A DNA stretch of 64,000 nucleotides from Paenibacillus mesophilus (GCF_005938385.1 NZ_VCRA01000005.1:124001-188000), one strand, 5' to 3'. Positions 8,936 through 18,206 are shown, numbered from the stretch's first letter. Made by a program: numbers and translations. The notes: a model not told the origin generated them from the letters alone.

Positions 8936-9523
8936 ATGGAAAAACAAATGGACGATTGGATCAAAACGGTTGATTCCATCGAAGGATGGTTATGGAACTC
9001 CGAACCGGCCGCATTGATCCATTTGCCAGTCTTCGTCGATCATGTGCAGGGTGAAATCGTGGAAATCGGTTCGTTCAAAGGAAAAAGTACGGTTGCCATG
9101 GGACTTGGGAGCAAGCATCTCACTAAGCAGAAACGGCCGATTCATGCGATCGACCCGTTTGCATCGGATTTTTATTTATACAAGGGCAACTACTTCCAGG
9201 AATTTTGGAAAAATGTAACGATGGCCGGGCTTGCCGATGCCGTCTCCCCGATTCGAAAGCTGAGTACGCAAGCGTACAAGGATTGCCCCAAAAAAATCGC
9301 CTTGTTATTTATTGACGGAAATCATGATTACGAAATGGTCCGTCACGACATTCATCATTACGCCCGCAAAGTCGTTCGCGGCGGACTTATCGCTTTACAC
9401 GACTACGGGAAGCCGGATTGTCCGGGGGTAGTGAAGGCCGTTGACGAATTTATGCAGCACAATCCGGGATATGTTCATTTTTGCGACTACTGCACATTGC
9501 GCGTCATCCGCAGAAGCGATTGA
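8936..9523 (+). CDS. Class I SAM-dependent methyltransferase (Methyltransf_24-like)
   Basis: A 195-residue cytosolic protein. GEIVEIGSFKGKST near residue 40 is the SAM-binding glycine-rich loop, ALLFIDGNHDYEMV near residue 121 is the acidic DGxHxY motif, and GGLIALHDYG near residue 149 is the third typical block. Such enzymes in glycan clusters often methylate sugars or cephalosporin-like O-acceptors. A GGGAGG site lies about 11 bases before the ATG, a slightly long spacing. Its convergent neighbour is galE. The acceptor is unknown. Confidence 0.85.
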   Translation: MEKQMDDWIKTVDSIEGWLWNSEPAALIHLPVFVDHVQGEIVEIGSFKGKSTVAMGLGSKHLTKQKRPIHAIDPFASDFYLYKGNYFQEFWKNVTMAGLADAVSPIRKLSTQAYKDCPKKIALLFIDGNHDYEMVRHDIHHYARKVVRGGLIALHDYGKPDCPGVVKAVDEFMQHNPGYVHFCDYCTLRVIRRSD

Positions 9524-9532
9524 AAAGGAAAA

Positions 9533-9571
9533 CCCTCCAATTTGCAAACCGGCAAATTCGAGGGCTCTTTT
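9533..9571. terminator. Bidirectional terminator between methyltransferase and galE
   Basis: Long arms CCCTCCAATTTGC and GCAAATTCGAGGG, with a single C-C mismatch, are flanked by a T-rich tract on the plus strand and an A-rich tract that serves the minus strand. Confidence 0.9.
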
Positions 9572-9578
9572 CGTTTGG

Positions 9579-10568
9579 TTATCGAAGCACGTTGAAACGT
9601 TTTCGATGCCAATGCCATGCGTGATCCAACATGTCCTCCAAAGATGAGAACTCCGGCCTCCACTGCAATTCCGCCCGTGCGCGCGAAGGATCGCAAACAA
9701 GACGATGTGAATCACCAGGTCTTCGAGGCGTTATACGCACCGTGATCTTAACGCGTGTGACCCGTTCGACAGCGCGAACCAGCTGCATAACGGAATGCCC
9801 ATGTCCGCTGCCCAAGTTATAGCTCGCGGCGGAATTTCCGCGTAACAATTTCTCCATCGCTCTTACGTGTGCATCGGCCAGATCGGCTACATGAACATAG
9901 TCGCGTATGCAAGTGCCATCCTCCGACGGATAGTCGTTGCCGTAAATGTCTATGTGCGATCTTCTTCCCGCAGCGACATCCAATAGGAGCGGAATCAAGT
10001 GGGTTTCCGGATCGTGATGCTCGCCGATCTCGCCTTCCGGATCGGCGCCGGCTGCATTGAAATAACGGAGGGAAACCGATCGCAAGCCATAGGCGTAATT
10101 GAAGTCCTGCAGCATCGATTCCGCCAATGATTTCGTACGACCGTACAGACTGATTGGGGAATGCGGATGCTCCTCCTTGATGTTATCGGTGGATGCCAAA
10201 CCGTATACCGCGCAAGAGGAAGAAAATACAATGTTCTGAACGGCCGAACTCTTCATCGCTTGCAGGAGGGAGAGCGTGCCGGCCACATTATTTCGGTAGT
10301 AGGATAACGGGTCGTGGAAAGATTCTCCGACATAAGCGTAAGCGGCGAAATGAATGACCGCATCCGGCGAGTACCGTTTAAGAGCGAACATTAACGATTC
10401 GGTGTCTAGAATATCCCCTCGTACGAGCGGTCCCCATTTTACAAAATCGGCATGACCTCTCCTTAAATCATCGTAAACGACCGGCAAGTACCCCGCTAGG
10501 CTCAACCGCTTGCAAGTATGCGAACCGATATAGCCGGCTCCACCGGTAACCAATACCACTTTGCCCAT
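9579..10568 (-). CDS. galE: UDP-glucose 4-epimerase
   Basis: A 329-residue short-chain dehydrogenase-type epimerase that interconverts UDP-glucose and UDP-galactose using bound NAD. Evidence: Rossmann TGGAGYIGSH at residues 8-17, the serine-rich SSSCAVYG near residue 119, the catalytic YGRTK near residue 143 (Tyr-x3-Lys), and ASYNLGSGHGHSV near residue 260. Its length is slightly under the usual 330-340. It supplies UDP-galactose and possibly UDP-GalNAc to the neighbouring glycosyltransferases. Ribosome site GGGGGCGAG precedes the ATG. Confidence 0.93.
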   Translation of the reverse strand: MGKVVLVTGGAGYIGSHTCKRLSLAGYLPVVYDDLRRGHADFVKWGPLVRGDILDTESLMFALKRYSPDAVIHFAAYAYVGESFHDPLSYYRNNVAGTLSLLQAMKSSAVQNIVFSSSCAVYGLASTDNIKEEHPHSPISLYGRTKSLAESMLQDFNYAYGLRSVSLRYFNAAGADPEGEIGEHHDPETHLIPLLLDVAAGRRSHIDIYGNDYPSEDGTCIRDYVHVADLADAHVRAMEKLLRGNSAASYNLGSGHGHSVMQLVRAVERVTRVKITVRITPRRPGDSHRLVCDPSRARAELQWRPEFSSLEDMLDHAWHWHRKRFNVLR

Positions 10569-10649
10569 TTCTCGCCCCCTTTGTCAGGCGACATGCAAAT
10601 GATAGTTACTATATGATCGAATCGGCCATATGGATATAGTCATTCGTAC

Positions 10650-11780
10650 TCACTTAACGGGTCCCGACGAACCGATCTCCAAACTAACCGTCACTCGAAT
10701 ATCCGCCTCGGCCACCGCTTCACCCCAGTGATCCTCCACGTTTTTGAACCTTTTGTATTCGGCGGCCCGTGCATAAAGCCCGAGCCCGATCGGATCGATA
10801 CGGTATTGTTTGATTTTCCGGACGAGGTCGTCGAATTGTTTTTGCACTTGAGAGGTAATCGAGCTCTCCAGCTGTTTCTGTTGATCTTGCGCATGGTATG
10901 GAAATAAGATCTCCGTCAACGCTACGCGCATATCGACCCGAATGTCGAAGTGAAACCGGCCCCCTGCGTATGAAGTTACGATGTTCGTGTTCACTTTCTG
11001 GGTGCTTAGGCTTAACCGATCCGTATAGAACGGTCCCCGCTTCGATTCGCCGGGAATCGGGATCGTTAGACTGACGGACTTTTTGGCTTCTTTTTGCAAA
11101 ATTTGCATGAGAACCGTTTCCTGTCCGTTTAGCGATACGACGTATTTACCCTTATGATCAAGCAGGGCCATGCCTTGGAGCACAATATCGTCATGGTCCA
11201 AGTAAGCCTCCGAAATATACGGGGTCACCCCTTTCTCGTATAATTGCCGGTGCAGCTCCTGCAAAGTCGTTCTTACCGTTTCCGAGCGTGCGCTTTTTGC
11301 ATCGATCATTCCGCGCAGCAGCATCGGAAGCATCGGCTGCTCTTTCTTGTCCAGGTATATGATGTCGGAGAGCGGTCCATTGTAGACAACGACACTCGGG
11401 GTTAACGTATTCCTCGAATCGCGAAAATAAACATCCATCATGCGAAACCAATCGGCGTGCTGCAGCATCCGTTTGCCGATCAGTACAATCTGAAGCTTTC
11501 GGCCATGATAAGCTCCCGCTGAACGGGCATCCTCTTGCTCTCTCGCCTCGCGGGAGGTATTCGCCTCCACCACAATCTTTTGCATTTTCTTTCCTCTGTG
11601 CTTGCCGAATATCGGATTCGTTACATACACCAGCATATTGTTATCCGTATCGAGATCATAACCTACCAAGAAAGGGGATGACGCCTCCTCCAAATCCAAT
11701 CGGTCATAGCATCCCTGGACAAGGGCGACAGCTGCAGCGATCCAGAGGAAGCCCACAAGCTTTCTCAACCGATTGTTCAT
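10650..11780 (-). CDS. gerC: Ger(x)C family spore germination lipoprotein, copy 2
   Basis: A 376-residue lipoprotein: signal peptide with lipobox LVQGC (Cys24), then YDRLDLEEASSPFLVGYDLD, a typical GerC N-terminal domain opening. GerC subunits anchor to the outer face of the spore inner membrane and complete the germinant receptor. It overlaps the upstream gerB copy by four bases (ATGA) and is the last gene of a five-gene ger operon. It is paralogous to the GerC at 12904-14028; both share CYDR-DLEE, SARSETV-TT-QEL and the C-terminal IDP-GLG-YAR pattern. Confidence 0.93.
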   Translation of the reverse strand: MNNRLRKLVGFLWIAAAVALVQGCYDRLDLEEASSPFLVGYDLDTDNNMLVYVTNPIFGKHRGKKMQKIVVEANTSREAREQEDARSAGAYHGRKLQIVLIGKRMLQHADWFRMMDVYFRDSRNTLTPSVVVYNGPLSDIIYLDKKEQPMLPMLLRGMIDAKSARSETVRTTLQELHRQLYEKGVTPYISEAYLDHDDIVLQGMALLDHKGKYVVSLNGQETVLMQILQKEAKKSVSLTIPIPGESKRGPFYTDRLSLSTQKVNTNIVTSYAGGRFHFDIRVDMRVALTEILFPYHAQDQQKQLESSITSQVQKQFDDLVRKIKQYRIDPIGLGLYARAAEYKRFKNVEDHWGEAVAEADIRVTVSLEIGSSGPVK

Positions 11781-12886
11781 GCGTTCTTCCTCCTCCGAAG
11801 GCGATCATATATCCATATATAGACGAGCATACAAACGGGAAATACGATCTCGAAACCAACAGCCATCCTTGTCAAAATAGTCTCCATCCGATCGTTCTGA
11901 TTAAACGTGGGCACGAAAAAGAACGAGCTTACCGCAAGCATCAGCCAAAGCAGCCGCAAATGGCTGCGGTGGTCCTGCTTGCCGAGCAACCAGCTTGTAC
12001 AAAATACGCACATGTATATGGCGGATATCCACGCTAATGAAAAAATAAATAAGTAATACGCGATAAACAGAACTTCGACCCGCTCGACGAACTTGAACTC
12101 GATTGTTTTCAATACATTGACGACAGGCTCGTTAAACTCCCTGATTTCGTCCGGACTAAAGTAGACGAAGCAGACAAGCGTAACGAATACGAAAACAAAC
12201 ATCGATAGCGTATTGGATATGACGATTCCGGCCGAAGCCATACGCTTGTTGCGTAAAAACGGATAAAAAATAAATACGGCTCCAAGTCCGGTATAAGAAA
12301 GGATAACGTCGTGCACCGCCGAAAGAACGGGCTTCCAACCTTCCTTAAGCACTGGAGCAAGGTGGAGCCAATGGGCGTCTCCGAGCGGTAACAAATAAAT
12401 GAACGGGATCCATAACGAGATGAAAATAATAAGCTCCGCATATCTTCCCAAAACACGAAGCCCACTGCGACCAACGGCATATGCGGGAAGAAGCAGCAGA
12501 AGCATCGTGATATAGACGGGAGTTTGCGGCAGAAGCCATACTTTCGTATACAGCACCGTCCTGACGAGTCCGGTATAGCCATAGTAAAGAATATAAAAGG
12601 CGAACAGGATCGCTCCCGCTCTCCCTATCCATTTGCCAAAGTATCGCGTCAGTATATCCGGCAAGGTGCCATCAGGGTGCTTCTTCATCACTTGAACGAT
12701 GACCAGACCGGCCATAACGGATATGATCCAGCCTGCTATTATCGCCATCCAGCCGTCGGTACCGGCCCGTTCGGCCAATACTTGCGGCAGCGCCAGCAGT
12801 CCGACGCTTACCTGCAGTCCGAAATTGAGACATATAAATTGCATGAGAGTGATTTCATTGAATCGGTATGTTTTCATTTCCGTCAC
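11777..12886 (-). CDS. gerB: GerB-type spore germination permease, copy 2
   Basis: A 369-residue integral membrane protein with about ten hydrophobic spans, of the APC/endospore germination permease family. Recognisable blocks are RFNEITLMQFICLNFG at the N-terminus, AGTDGWMAIIAGW near residue 40, WLLPQTPVYI near residue 118 and ALAWIS-type residues near residue 285. GerB subunits bind the germinant, typically an amino acid, in the inner membrane. It starts 17 bases after the first gerC copy and overlaps the second, so it belongs to a duplicated gerB-gerC pair. Confidence 0.93.
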   Translation of the reverse strand: MTEMKTYRFNEITLMQFICLNFGLQVSVGLLALPQVLAERAGTDGWMAIIAGWIISVMAGLVIVQVMKKHPDGTLPDILTRYFGKWIGRAGAILFAFYILYYGYTGLVRTVLYTKVWLLPQTPVYITMLLLLLPAYAVGRSGLRVLGRYAELIIFISLWIPFIYLLPLGDAHWLHLAPVLKEGWKPVLSAVHDVILSYTGLGAVFIFYPFLRNKRMASAGIVISNTLSMFVFVFVTLVCFVYFSPDEIREFNEPVVNVLKTIEFKFVERVEVLFIAYYLFIFSLAWISAIYMCVFCTSWLLGKQDHRSHLRLLWLMLAVSSFFFVPTFNQNDRMETILTRMAVGFEIVFPVCMLVYIWIYDRLRRRKNA

Positions 12887-12903
12887 CCTCCGGCATTGTT
12901 TCC

Positions 12904-14028
12904 TTATTTTACGGGCCCCGTGCTTCTGATCGTTACTTTCACCGATACGTTAATGTCTGCTTTAGCCAACGCTTCGCCCCAATTGTCCTGCACATCCTTA
13001 TACCGGCTGCTTTCATAGGCCCGAGCGTATATCCCGAGTCCGACCGGATCGATTCGGTGCGACTGGATCGTCCGAATGAGGCTCTCGAACCGGTTCTGTA
13101 ATTGTTCGGCAATCAAGCTTTCGAGCCGTTCTCCCTCTTTCTGTGCATCAATCGGAATCAGCCTTTCCGATAATGAGATGGACATGCGGATATCGATGCC
13201 GAACTTAAATCGTTCTTCGGCATATGAAGTGCTGAACTTCGTTTTGACGTTCTCCGCATTGAAGCTTACTCGATCCGTTCCGAACGGACCGGACTTCGAA
13301 TGACCCGGAATGCGAATCGTAAGACTGACAGGCCTCTTCACTTCATTTTGCAGGATGTGCAGCAATACCGTGTCCGGCATGTTTAACGACGCGGCATATT
13401 TCCCTTTTTTGTCCAGCAGTGTCGTACCGCTCATCGTAACCTCTTTATTTGGGTCAAGAACGACTTCGGACAAATACGGCGTTATCCCTTTCTCATAGAA
13501 GAGCCGGTCCAGCTCCTGGAACGTCGTTTTTACCGTTTCCGAACGGGCGCTCTTCGTATCGACCATCCCCCGCAGCAGTATGGGTATCGTGGGCTGATCC
13601 TTCGGATTCAAGTTGACAATGTCGGAGAGTGTTCCGTTGAACGCGACCATTCGTTGGGTTAATGGATTTTTTGTATCGCGCATGATGACATCCAGCAGCC
13701 GATACCAATCTTCATGTTCCAGAATGCGTTTGCCGATCAAGATGACCTGCACTTTTCTGTAGCTCAAAAAACCGAGTGTCCGGGCTTCCAGCGCGCTCCT
13801 CGACTGGCGGAGCGTCCCCGCATTCAGACCCAACTCCTGGCTTTTTTTCTCGGCATGACTGCTGAACACCGGATTGGACGCGTATACGACCAGCTTGTTA
13901 TCGCGATCCAGATCGATTCCTACCAGAAAACTGGATGTTTGTTCTTCCAAATCCACCCTGTCATAGCATCCGGCGATGACGGCAACGGCAAAGACAAGAA
14001 GTATAAGATAACACGGCCGTGTGCTCAT
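12904..14028 (-). CDS. gerC: Ger(x)C family spore germination lipoprotein, copy 1
   Basis: A 374-residue lipoprotein with lipobox VIAGC (Cys21) followed by YDRVDLEEQTSSFLVG. The GerC domains follow, with DTKSARSETVKTTFQELDR near residue 160 and a C-terminal IDPVGLGIYARAYE near residue 333. It forms the third subunit of the germinant receptor with the gerA and gerB products upstream. Its start codon overlaps the stop of the first gerB copy, indicating coupled translation. The downstream gap of 17 bases is the only non-overlapping junction in the operon, consistent with a duplication joint. Confidence 0.94.
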   Translation of the reverse strand: MSTRPCYLILLVFAVAVIAGCYDRVDLEEQTSSFLVGIDLDRDNKLVVYASNPVFSSHAEKKSQELGLNAGTLRQSRSALEARTLGFLSYRKVQVILIGKRILEHEDWYRLLDVIMRDTKNPLTQRMVAFNGTLSDIVNLNPKDQPTIPILLRGMVDTKSARSETVKTTFQELDRLFYEKGITPYLSEVVLDPNKEVTMSGTTLLDKKGKYAASLNMPDTVLLHILQNEVKRPVSLTIRIPGHSKSGPFGTDRVSFNAENVKTKFSTSYAEERFKFGIDIRMSISLSERLIPIDAQKEGERLESLIAEQLQNRFESLIRTIQSHRIDPVGLGIYARAYESSRYKDVQDNWGEALAKADINVSVKVTIRSTGPVK

Positions 14029-15125
14029 ATGCTTTCTCTCCGCTTGATACGGTCATAAATCCAAACATAAAGGAATAAGCAAACAGGAAGCATGTACTCG
14101 AAACCGAAACTAAGCTTGCCCAGAACATCGTTCAGCTTCTCGCTCTGGCTGGATGTGGGCATGTAGAAGAAGCCGGCTGCGGCAAATAGAAGCCAGAACG
14201 CAAGCAAGTGGCCCCGATGGTCTTGCTTGTCTAACAGCCAGCTTGTGCAAAAAGAGCCCAAATACATAAACGGGATCCAAGCGAGCGAGAAAATGAATAA
14301 GTAAAACGCGATAAACAGCACCTCGATCCGTTCGATAAACTTGAACTCGATTGTTTTCAGTACGTTAATCGCAGGCTCGCTGTACTCGGCAATCCGGTCC
14401 GGGCTGAAGTAGACGAAGCATACCAGCGTAATAAACAAAAAAACGAGCAGCGACAGTGTATTCGAAATGACTACTGCGGCGGACGCCTTCTGCTTATCCT
14501 TCAAAAACGGATACAATATGAAGGTGGTTGCGAATCCGGCGAAAAAATAAAACGTTGCCGGCACCGCCGTGATGATCGGCTTCAAGCCATCCTTGAACAC
14601 GGGAAGCAGATGGAGCCAATGCGCGTCCTGTAGCGGGATCAAATAAGCAAACGGGATCCATAAGGATAGGATAAAAACGACCTCCGCATACCTGGCCGCT
14701 ATGCGCAGCCCGCCCCGAGCGATTGCGCCGGTCGGCAGGAGCAGCATAAGCATGATGACAAGAGACGGAGTTTGCGGCAAGAGCCATGCTTTCGCTATAC
14801 CAACCGAATAAATGAGAGTGGCGTAACTGATATAGAAGAAATAGAGGGCCAGCACGATAGCCCCCACGATGCCCGCCCATTTGCCGATATAGGCCGTCAA
14901 TAATTCCAGTACAGTGCCGTCGGGGTACCTTCTCATCACGCGAACGATGATCAAATTCGCAGCTATGGCCACAAGCCATCCGATAACGAGGGAAATCCAC
15001 CCGTCCGTGCCAACCTGTTCGGCCAAAACCCGAGGTATCGAGAGGAAGCCAACGCTAACTTGAATCCCGGATACGATCAAGATGGATTGCATAAAGGTGA
15101 TTTCATTAAATGCGTATTTTTTCAT
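14025..15125 (-). CDS. gerB: GerB-type spore germination permease, copy 1
   Basis: A 366-residue membrane protein with about ten spans, homologous throughout to the copy at 11777-12886. Shared stretches include VGTDGW/AGTDGW, PDGT, GKW, KAWLLPQTP/KVWLLPQTP, DAHWLHL and LVCFVYFSPD. It is the presumed germinant-binding subunit. The start codon overlaps the end of gerA by four bases. In the charge-free membrane core the two copies differ enough to suggest different ligand preferences, but that is inference. Confidence 0.94.
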   Translation of the reverse strand: MKKYAFNEITFMQSILIVSGIQVSVGFLSIPRVLAEQVGTDGWISLVIGWLVAIAANLIIVRVMRRYPDGTVLELLTAYIGKWAGIVGAIVLALYFFYISYATLIYSVGIAKAWLLPQTPSLVIMLMLLLPTGAIARGGLRIAARYAEVVFILSLWIPFAYLIPLQDAHWLHLLPVFKDGLKPIITAVPATFYFFAGFATTFILYPFLKDKQKASAAVVISNTLSLLVFLFITLVCFVYFSPDRIAEYSEPAINVLKTIEFKFIERIEVLFIAFYLFIFSLAWIPFMYLGSFCTSWLLDKQDHRGHLLAFWLLFAAAGFFYMPTSSQSEKLNDVLGKLSFGFEYMLPVCLFLYVWIYDRIKRRESI

Positions 15126-16666
15126 TCCCCGTCACCCTTCGGATGATTCGAGCCCTGCCGTTTCGATTGAACCGCTCTCGTTCCTACCGGCCGATCTTTC
15201 ATCTTCCACAGAGGCAGCCGGACGAGCGCGTCTTTCCAATCGGCAAACCGCATCGGGCCATAGGGAGTTCCATACGGTGTCCCGAGCGATTCCAGAGAAA
15301 TGAGGTGCCCGATCATCAGCATCACTCCGATTACGATACCGACAATGCCGAACATCGACGCGGCCACCATCATCCCGAAGCGAAGAAGCCTGACCGCTGC
15401 AACCATATCGTAGTTGGGCAAAATGAAAGAAGCGATCGCGGTAAACGCGACGATTATGACCATAATATTGCTCACCAAGCCTGCTTGCACGATCGCTTGG
15501 CCGATGACGATTCCCCCGACAATGCCCACGGTTTGCCCAACCGGAGCAGGAAGGCGCACTCCCGCTTCCCGCATCATTTCCAAGGTGATCTCCATAAGAA
15601 TCGCCTCGACGAACGGAGGAAAAGGCACGCGTCCCCGCGAATCCCCGATCGTAATAAGCAGTTTCACGGGAATCGTCTCAAAGTTATAGGAAGTGATCGC
15701 GATGTAAAAAGCCGGCAGCAAAATGGCGACAAAAAACGCAAATAAGCGCAGCAGTCTAATAAAGGTAGCGATCGACCAGCGCGTGCTATAGTCGTCGACA
15801 TTTTGAAAGAACGACGTAAACGATACCGGAGCAACTAGGACGCTAGGGCTCCGATCTACGACTACGACGATTCTCCCTTGCAAAATTTGCGATGCGGCCG
15901 CATCCGGCCTTTCCGTCAATATAAACTGCGGGAACGGAGAATATGGATTGTCCTCGATCAATTCCGCGAGCTCGCCGGTGTTGATAATGACGTCCACATC
16001 CAGCTTGCGAATCCGGTCCACTAACTCTTGAAGCACTTCCGGATGCGTGACGTCCGCCAAGTAGAGGACGGATAATTTCGAATGTCCCCTTTCCCCGACC
16101 CAAATCTCCTGTACTTTCAGCTCCCGGTTCGGAATGTAACGGCGAAGCATAGCAATATTTTGACTGCCCGTCTCAACGAAGCCTTGATGGGCACCTTTCA
16201 GCGACGCCTCGATCTGCGGGTCTTCAATGGCTCTCTGCGGCCACCCCGTCGTATCCATCGCGTAGACTTCTGCTCTTCCTTCGATCAACAACACGCTGCT
16301 GCCGTGCAGAATGGCGGTCTCGATCTGCGGCCATGATGTTAATCTCGACACATGGCCGACCGTTACGGTAAGTCCTCCGACGGCGTCGCTCCTCTCCGAC
16401 TCGAATTGAAGCGGCCGGAGGATGTCGTTATTGATCGAATTTTTATCGGCCAGCCCTTCGAGATAGACGAGCACAGCCCGCTCTCCACTATGTTTGATCG
16501 TAAATTCCCGCACAAACAAATCAGGCGTTTGAGTAAATCTTAATAGCAAATTCGCTATATTACGCGCTAAATCCGTACTGATGGAATCGTTGCTCTGCTG
16601 CTTATCGGCCCGCTGAGGCCGAGACGGACGATACTTTCTCTTGCTGGACAAACCGAAAAACCACAT
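15122..16666 (-). CDS. gerA: GerA family spore germination receptor subunit
   Basis: About 514 residues. A basic, soluble N-terminal region is followed by the GerA domain, with VLYLADVTHPEVLQELV near residue 200 and the conserved IVVVVDRSPSVLVAPVSF near residue 275. Four or five membrane spans occupy residues about 330-470. I chose the ATG at 16666 (MWFFGLSS) because GGGGGG lies seven bases upstream and the length then matches the family; longer frames upstream run through a large inverted repeat. It is the first gene of gerA-B-C-B-C and its stop overlaps the gerB start. Confidence 0.94.
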   Translation of the reverse strand: MWFFGLSSKRKYRPSRPQRADKQQSNDSISTDLARNIANLLLRFTQTPDLFVREFTIKHSGERAVLVYLEGLADKNSINNDILRPLQFESERSDAVGGLTVTVGHVSRLTSWPQIETAILHGSSVLLIEGRAEVYAMDTTGWPQRAIEDPQIEASLKGAHQGFVETGSQNIAMLRRYIPNRELKVQEIWVGERGHSKLSVLYLADVTHPEVLQELVDRIRKLDVDVIINTGELAELIEDNPYSPFPQFILTERPDAAASQILQGRIVVVVDRSPSVLVAPVSFTSFFQNVDDYSTRWSIATFIRLLRLFAFFVAILLPAFYIAITSYNFETIPVKLLITIGDSRGRVPFPPFVEAILMEITLEMMREAGVRLPAPVGQTVGIVGGIVIGQAIVQAGLVSNIMVIIVAFTAIASFILPNYDMVAAVRLLRFGMMVAASMFGIVGIVIGVMLMIGHLISLESLGTPYGTPYGPMRFADWKDALVRLPLWKMKDRPVGTRAVQSKRQGSNHPKGDGE

Positions 16667-16762
16667 GCTTCGTCCCCCCGGTCGGTATGCATTAACCGTT
16701 ACTAAGTGTTGCCACATAATGGCTGAATATGCAGACGACCGGGTTCCCCTCATGGAACAAAT

Positions 16763-16813
16763 CCCCCAGAAGTGAAGCTGGCCTCCGAAGCCGATTCCGA
16801 TTACTTCTGGGGG
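16763..16813. repeat. Large perfect inverted repeat upstream of the ger operon
   Basis: Arms CCCCCAGAAGT (16763-16773) and ACTTCTGGGGG (16803-16813) match perfectly over 11 bases. The 29-base loop can form a smaller internal GGC/GCC stem. No T-run follows on either strand, so it is not a simple terminator. It sits between the dacA terminator and gerA. Confidence 0.6.
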
Positions 16814-16857
16814 AGCCCCCGTATCCACAGAAATTAGCTTCGCATAATTTCCTATAC

Positions 16858-16883
16858 AACAAAAAAGCCGCTATTCGGCGGCT
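16858..16883 (-). terminator. Terminator of dacA
   Basis: Arms AGCCGC and GCGGCT around a six-base loop, followed on the minus strand by a run of T residues, just past the dacA stop codon. Confidence 0.9.
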
Positions 16884-16895
16884 ATGCTTGCACTA

Positions 16896-18206
16896 CTATT
16901 TATGAAACAGATGAACGATGCCGTTGTACAACCCCACGTGGAAGTTCTTTACAGCCCGGAACAACAGCCGGATCCAGCTCCCCTTGCCGACATCCTCCGC
17001 CGCTACCAGGTTGATGATATGGTCATTGCCGTTATAGGTAACCGTTAACGTCCCCATCCGGTCCCCTTGCTTGACCGGCGCAATACGTTTGTCCTGCTCG
17101 GTCACCTCCGTTTTTTGCACGAATTGCTCGTCAGCCGTTCCTTTCTTTACGACAAGAGTAAGCCCGCTCTCCGTCACTACCGGCACGGACGTTCGTACCC
17201 CTTTTCGCAGCTCGACCGATTTCATCGATTCGATCTCGTTCTTCGCGGAGACGATCGTTCTCGGCTCGAAGTTGTTGAAGCCGTAATCCAGCAGCTTGCG
17301 TGTTTCCTCGAATCGCTTCGGTTCAGTCTTGACTCCCATGACGACGCTTATTAATCGCATCCCGTTACGGACCGCAGTCCCGGCGAAGCAGTAGCCCGCT
17401 TCATCGGTATGCCCCGTCTTCAGACCGTCCAATCCCGGATAAGCATATTTTTTGAAATTGATTGACGTACTATTGCCTTCCAGCATCCAATTCCAATTGA
17501 TCATCGGGCTTTTGTCTCTGTCCCGAAGCTTTAAGGAAGGAATTTTGGCGTATTCGAGCACTTCCGGATGATCCTTTACGATCCGGTATGCCAGTATGGC
17601 CGCATCCTTCGCAGACATCACCGTCTCCCCGCCGGCGTCAAAGACAGGCGCTCCGCTCAAATCTTTCAAATCGTTATGATTAAGTCCTGTCGCCGATGCA
17701 AAATGGGCCGTAGTCATACCGAGCTTTTTCGCTTTCTCGTTCATCAGCTTGGCGAAATCCTCCTCGGTCCCGCCGATTCGTTCGGCCAAAGCTACGGAGG
17801 CATCGTTGCCCGAATAAATCGACATCGCTTGAAACATCTTCCGAACAGGCAACTGCTCTCCGTTCGCCAGCAAATCTCCGGAACCTGGAACCTCGGACGC
17901 ATATTTACTCGTCGTAACGGGCTCGTCCCACTTCAGTTTGCCCGACTTGATATGCTCCATCACGATATATTCCGTCATCATCTTGGTCATGCTCGCCGGG
18001 GGAAGCGCAGCATCCGCATTCAGCTCATATAAGATTTGTCCGGACTCCGCATCCATCAACACGGCCGATTTTACGTCGAGCGATATTTCCGCGGGCTCAT
18101 CAGCCAGCGCCGCCTCCGGACTATGAATAAACAGCTGCATCCCTATGATCGCTGACATCACGATGGAGACATACCGCTTAACTTTTGCTCTTTTGCTGCG
18201 TTTCAA
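16896..18206 (-). CDS. dacA: D-alanyl-D-alanine carboxypeptidase (PBP5-type)
   Basis: A 436-residue exported low-molecular-mass penicillin-binding protein that trims the terminal D-Ala of peptidoglycan stem peptides. It shows a signal peptide ending near AALA (residue about 35), the catalytic SxxK motif SMTK at 72-75, SGN at 132-134 and KTG at 263-265. These are followed by a PBP5 C-terminal beta domain and a C-terminal amphipathic/hydrophobic segment (WIRLLFRAVKNF) for membrane attachment. The start is TTG, with GGGAGTG six bases upstream. Length equals that of Bacillus DacA (about 443). Confidence 0.94.
   Translation of the reverse strand: MKRSKRAKVKRYVSIVMSAIIGMQLFIHSPEAALADEPAEISLDVKSAVLMDAESGQILYELNADAALPPASMTKMMTEYIVMEHIKSGKLKWDEPVTTSKYASEVPGSGDLLANGEQLPVRKMFQAMSIYSGNDASVALAERIGGTEEDFAKLMNEKAKKLGMTTAHFASATGLNHNDLKDLSGAPVFDAGGETVMSAKDAAILAYRIVKDHPEVLEYAKIPSLKLRDRDKSPMINWNWMLEGNSTSINFKKYAYPGLDGLKTGHTDEAGYCFAGTAVRNGMRLISVVMGVKTEPKRFEETRKLLDYGFNNFEPRTIVSAKNEIESMKSVELRKGVRTSVPVVTESGLTLVVKKGTADEQFVQKTEVTEQDKRIAPVKQGDRMGTLTVTYNGNDHIINLVAAEDVGKGSWIRLLFRAVKNFHVGLYNGIVHLFHK

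Noticed and set aside
16667..16760. Possible sigma-G promoter upstream of gerA (GCATAT followed by CACTTAG at 18 bases)
   Set aside because: The -10 half departs too far from the CATxxTA pattern to call, although sigma-G control is expected for ger operons.
16667..16828. Upstream extension of GerA by about 54 residues
   Set aside because: The extension translates the large inverted repeat, has no good ribosome site, and makes the protein longer than typical; the ATG at 16666 has a strong site.
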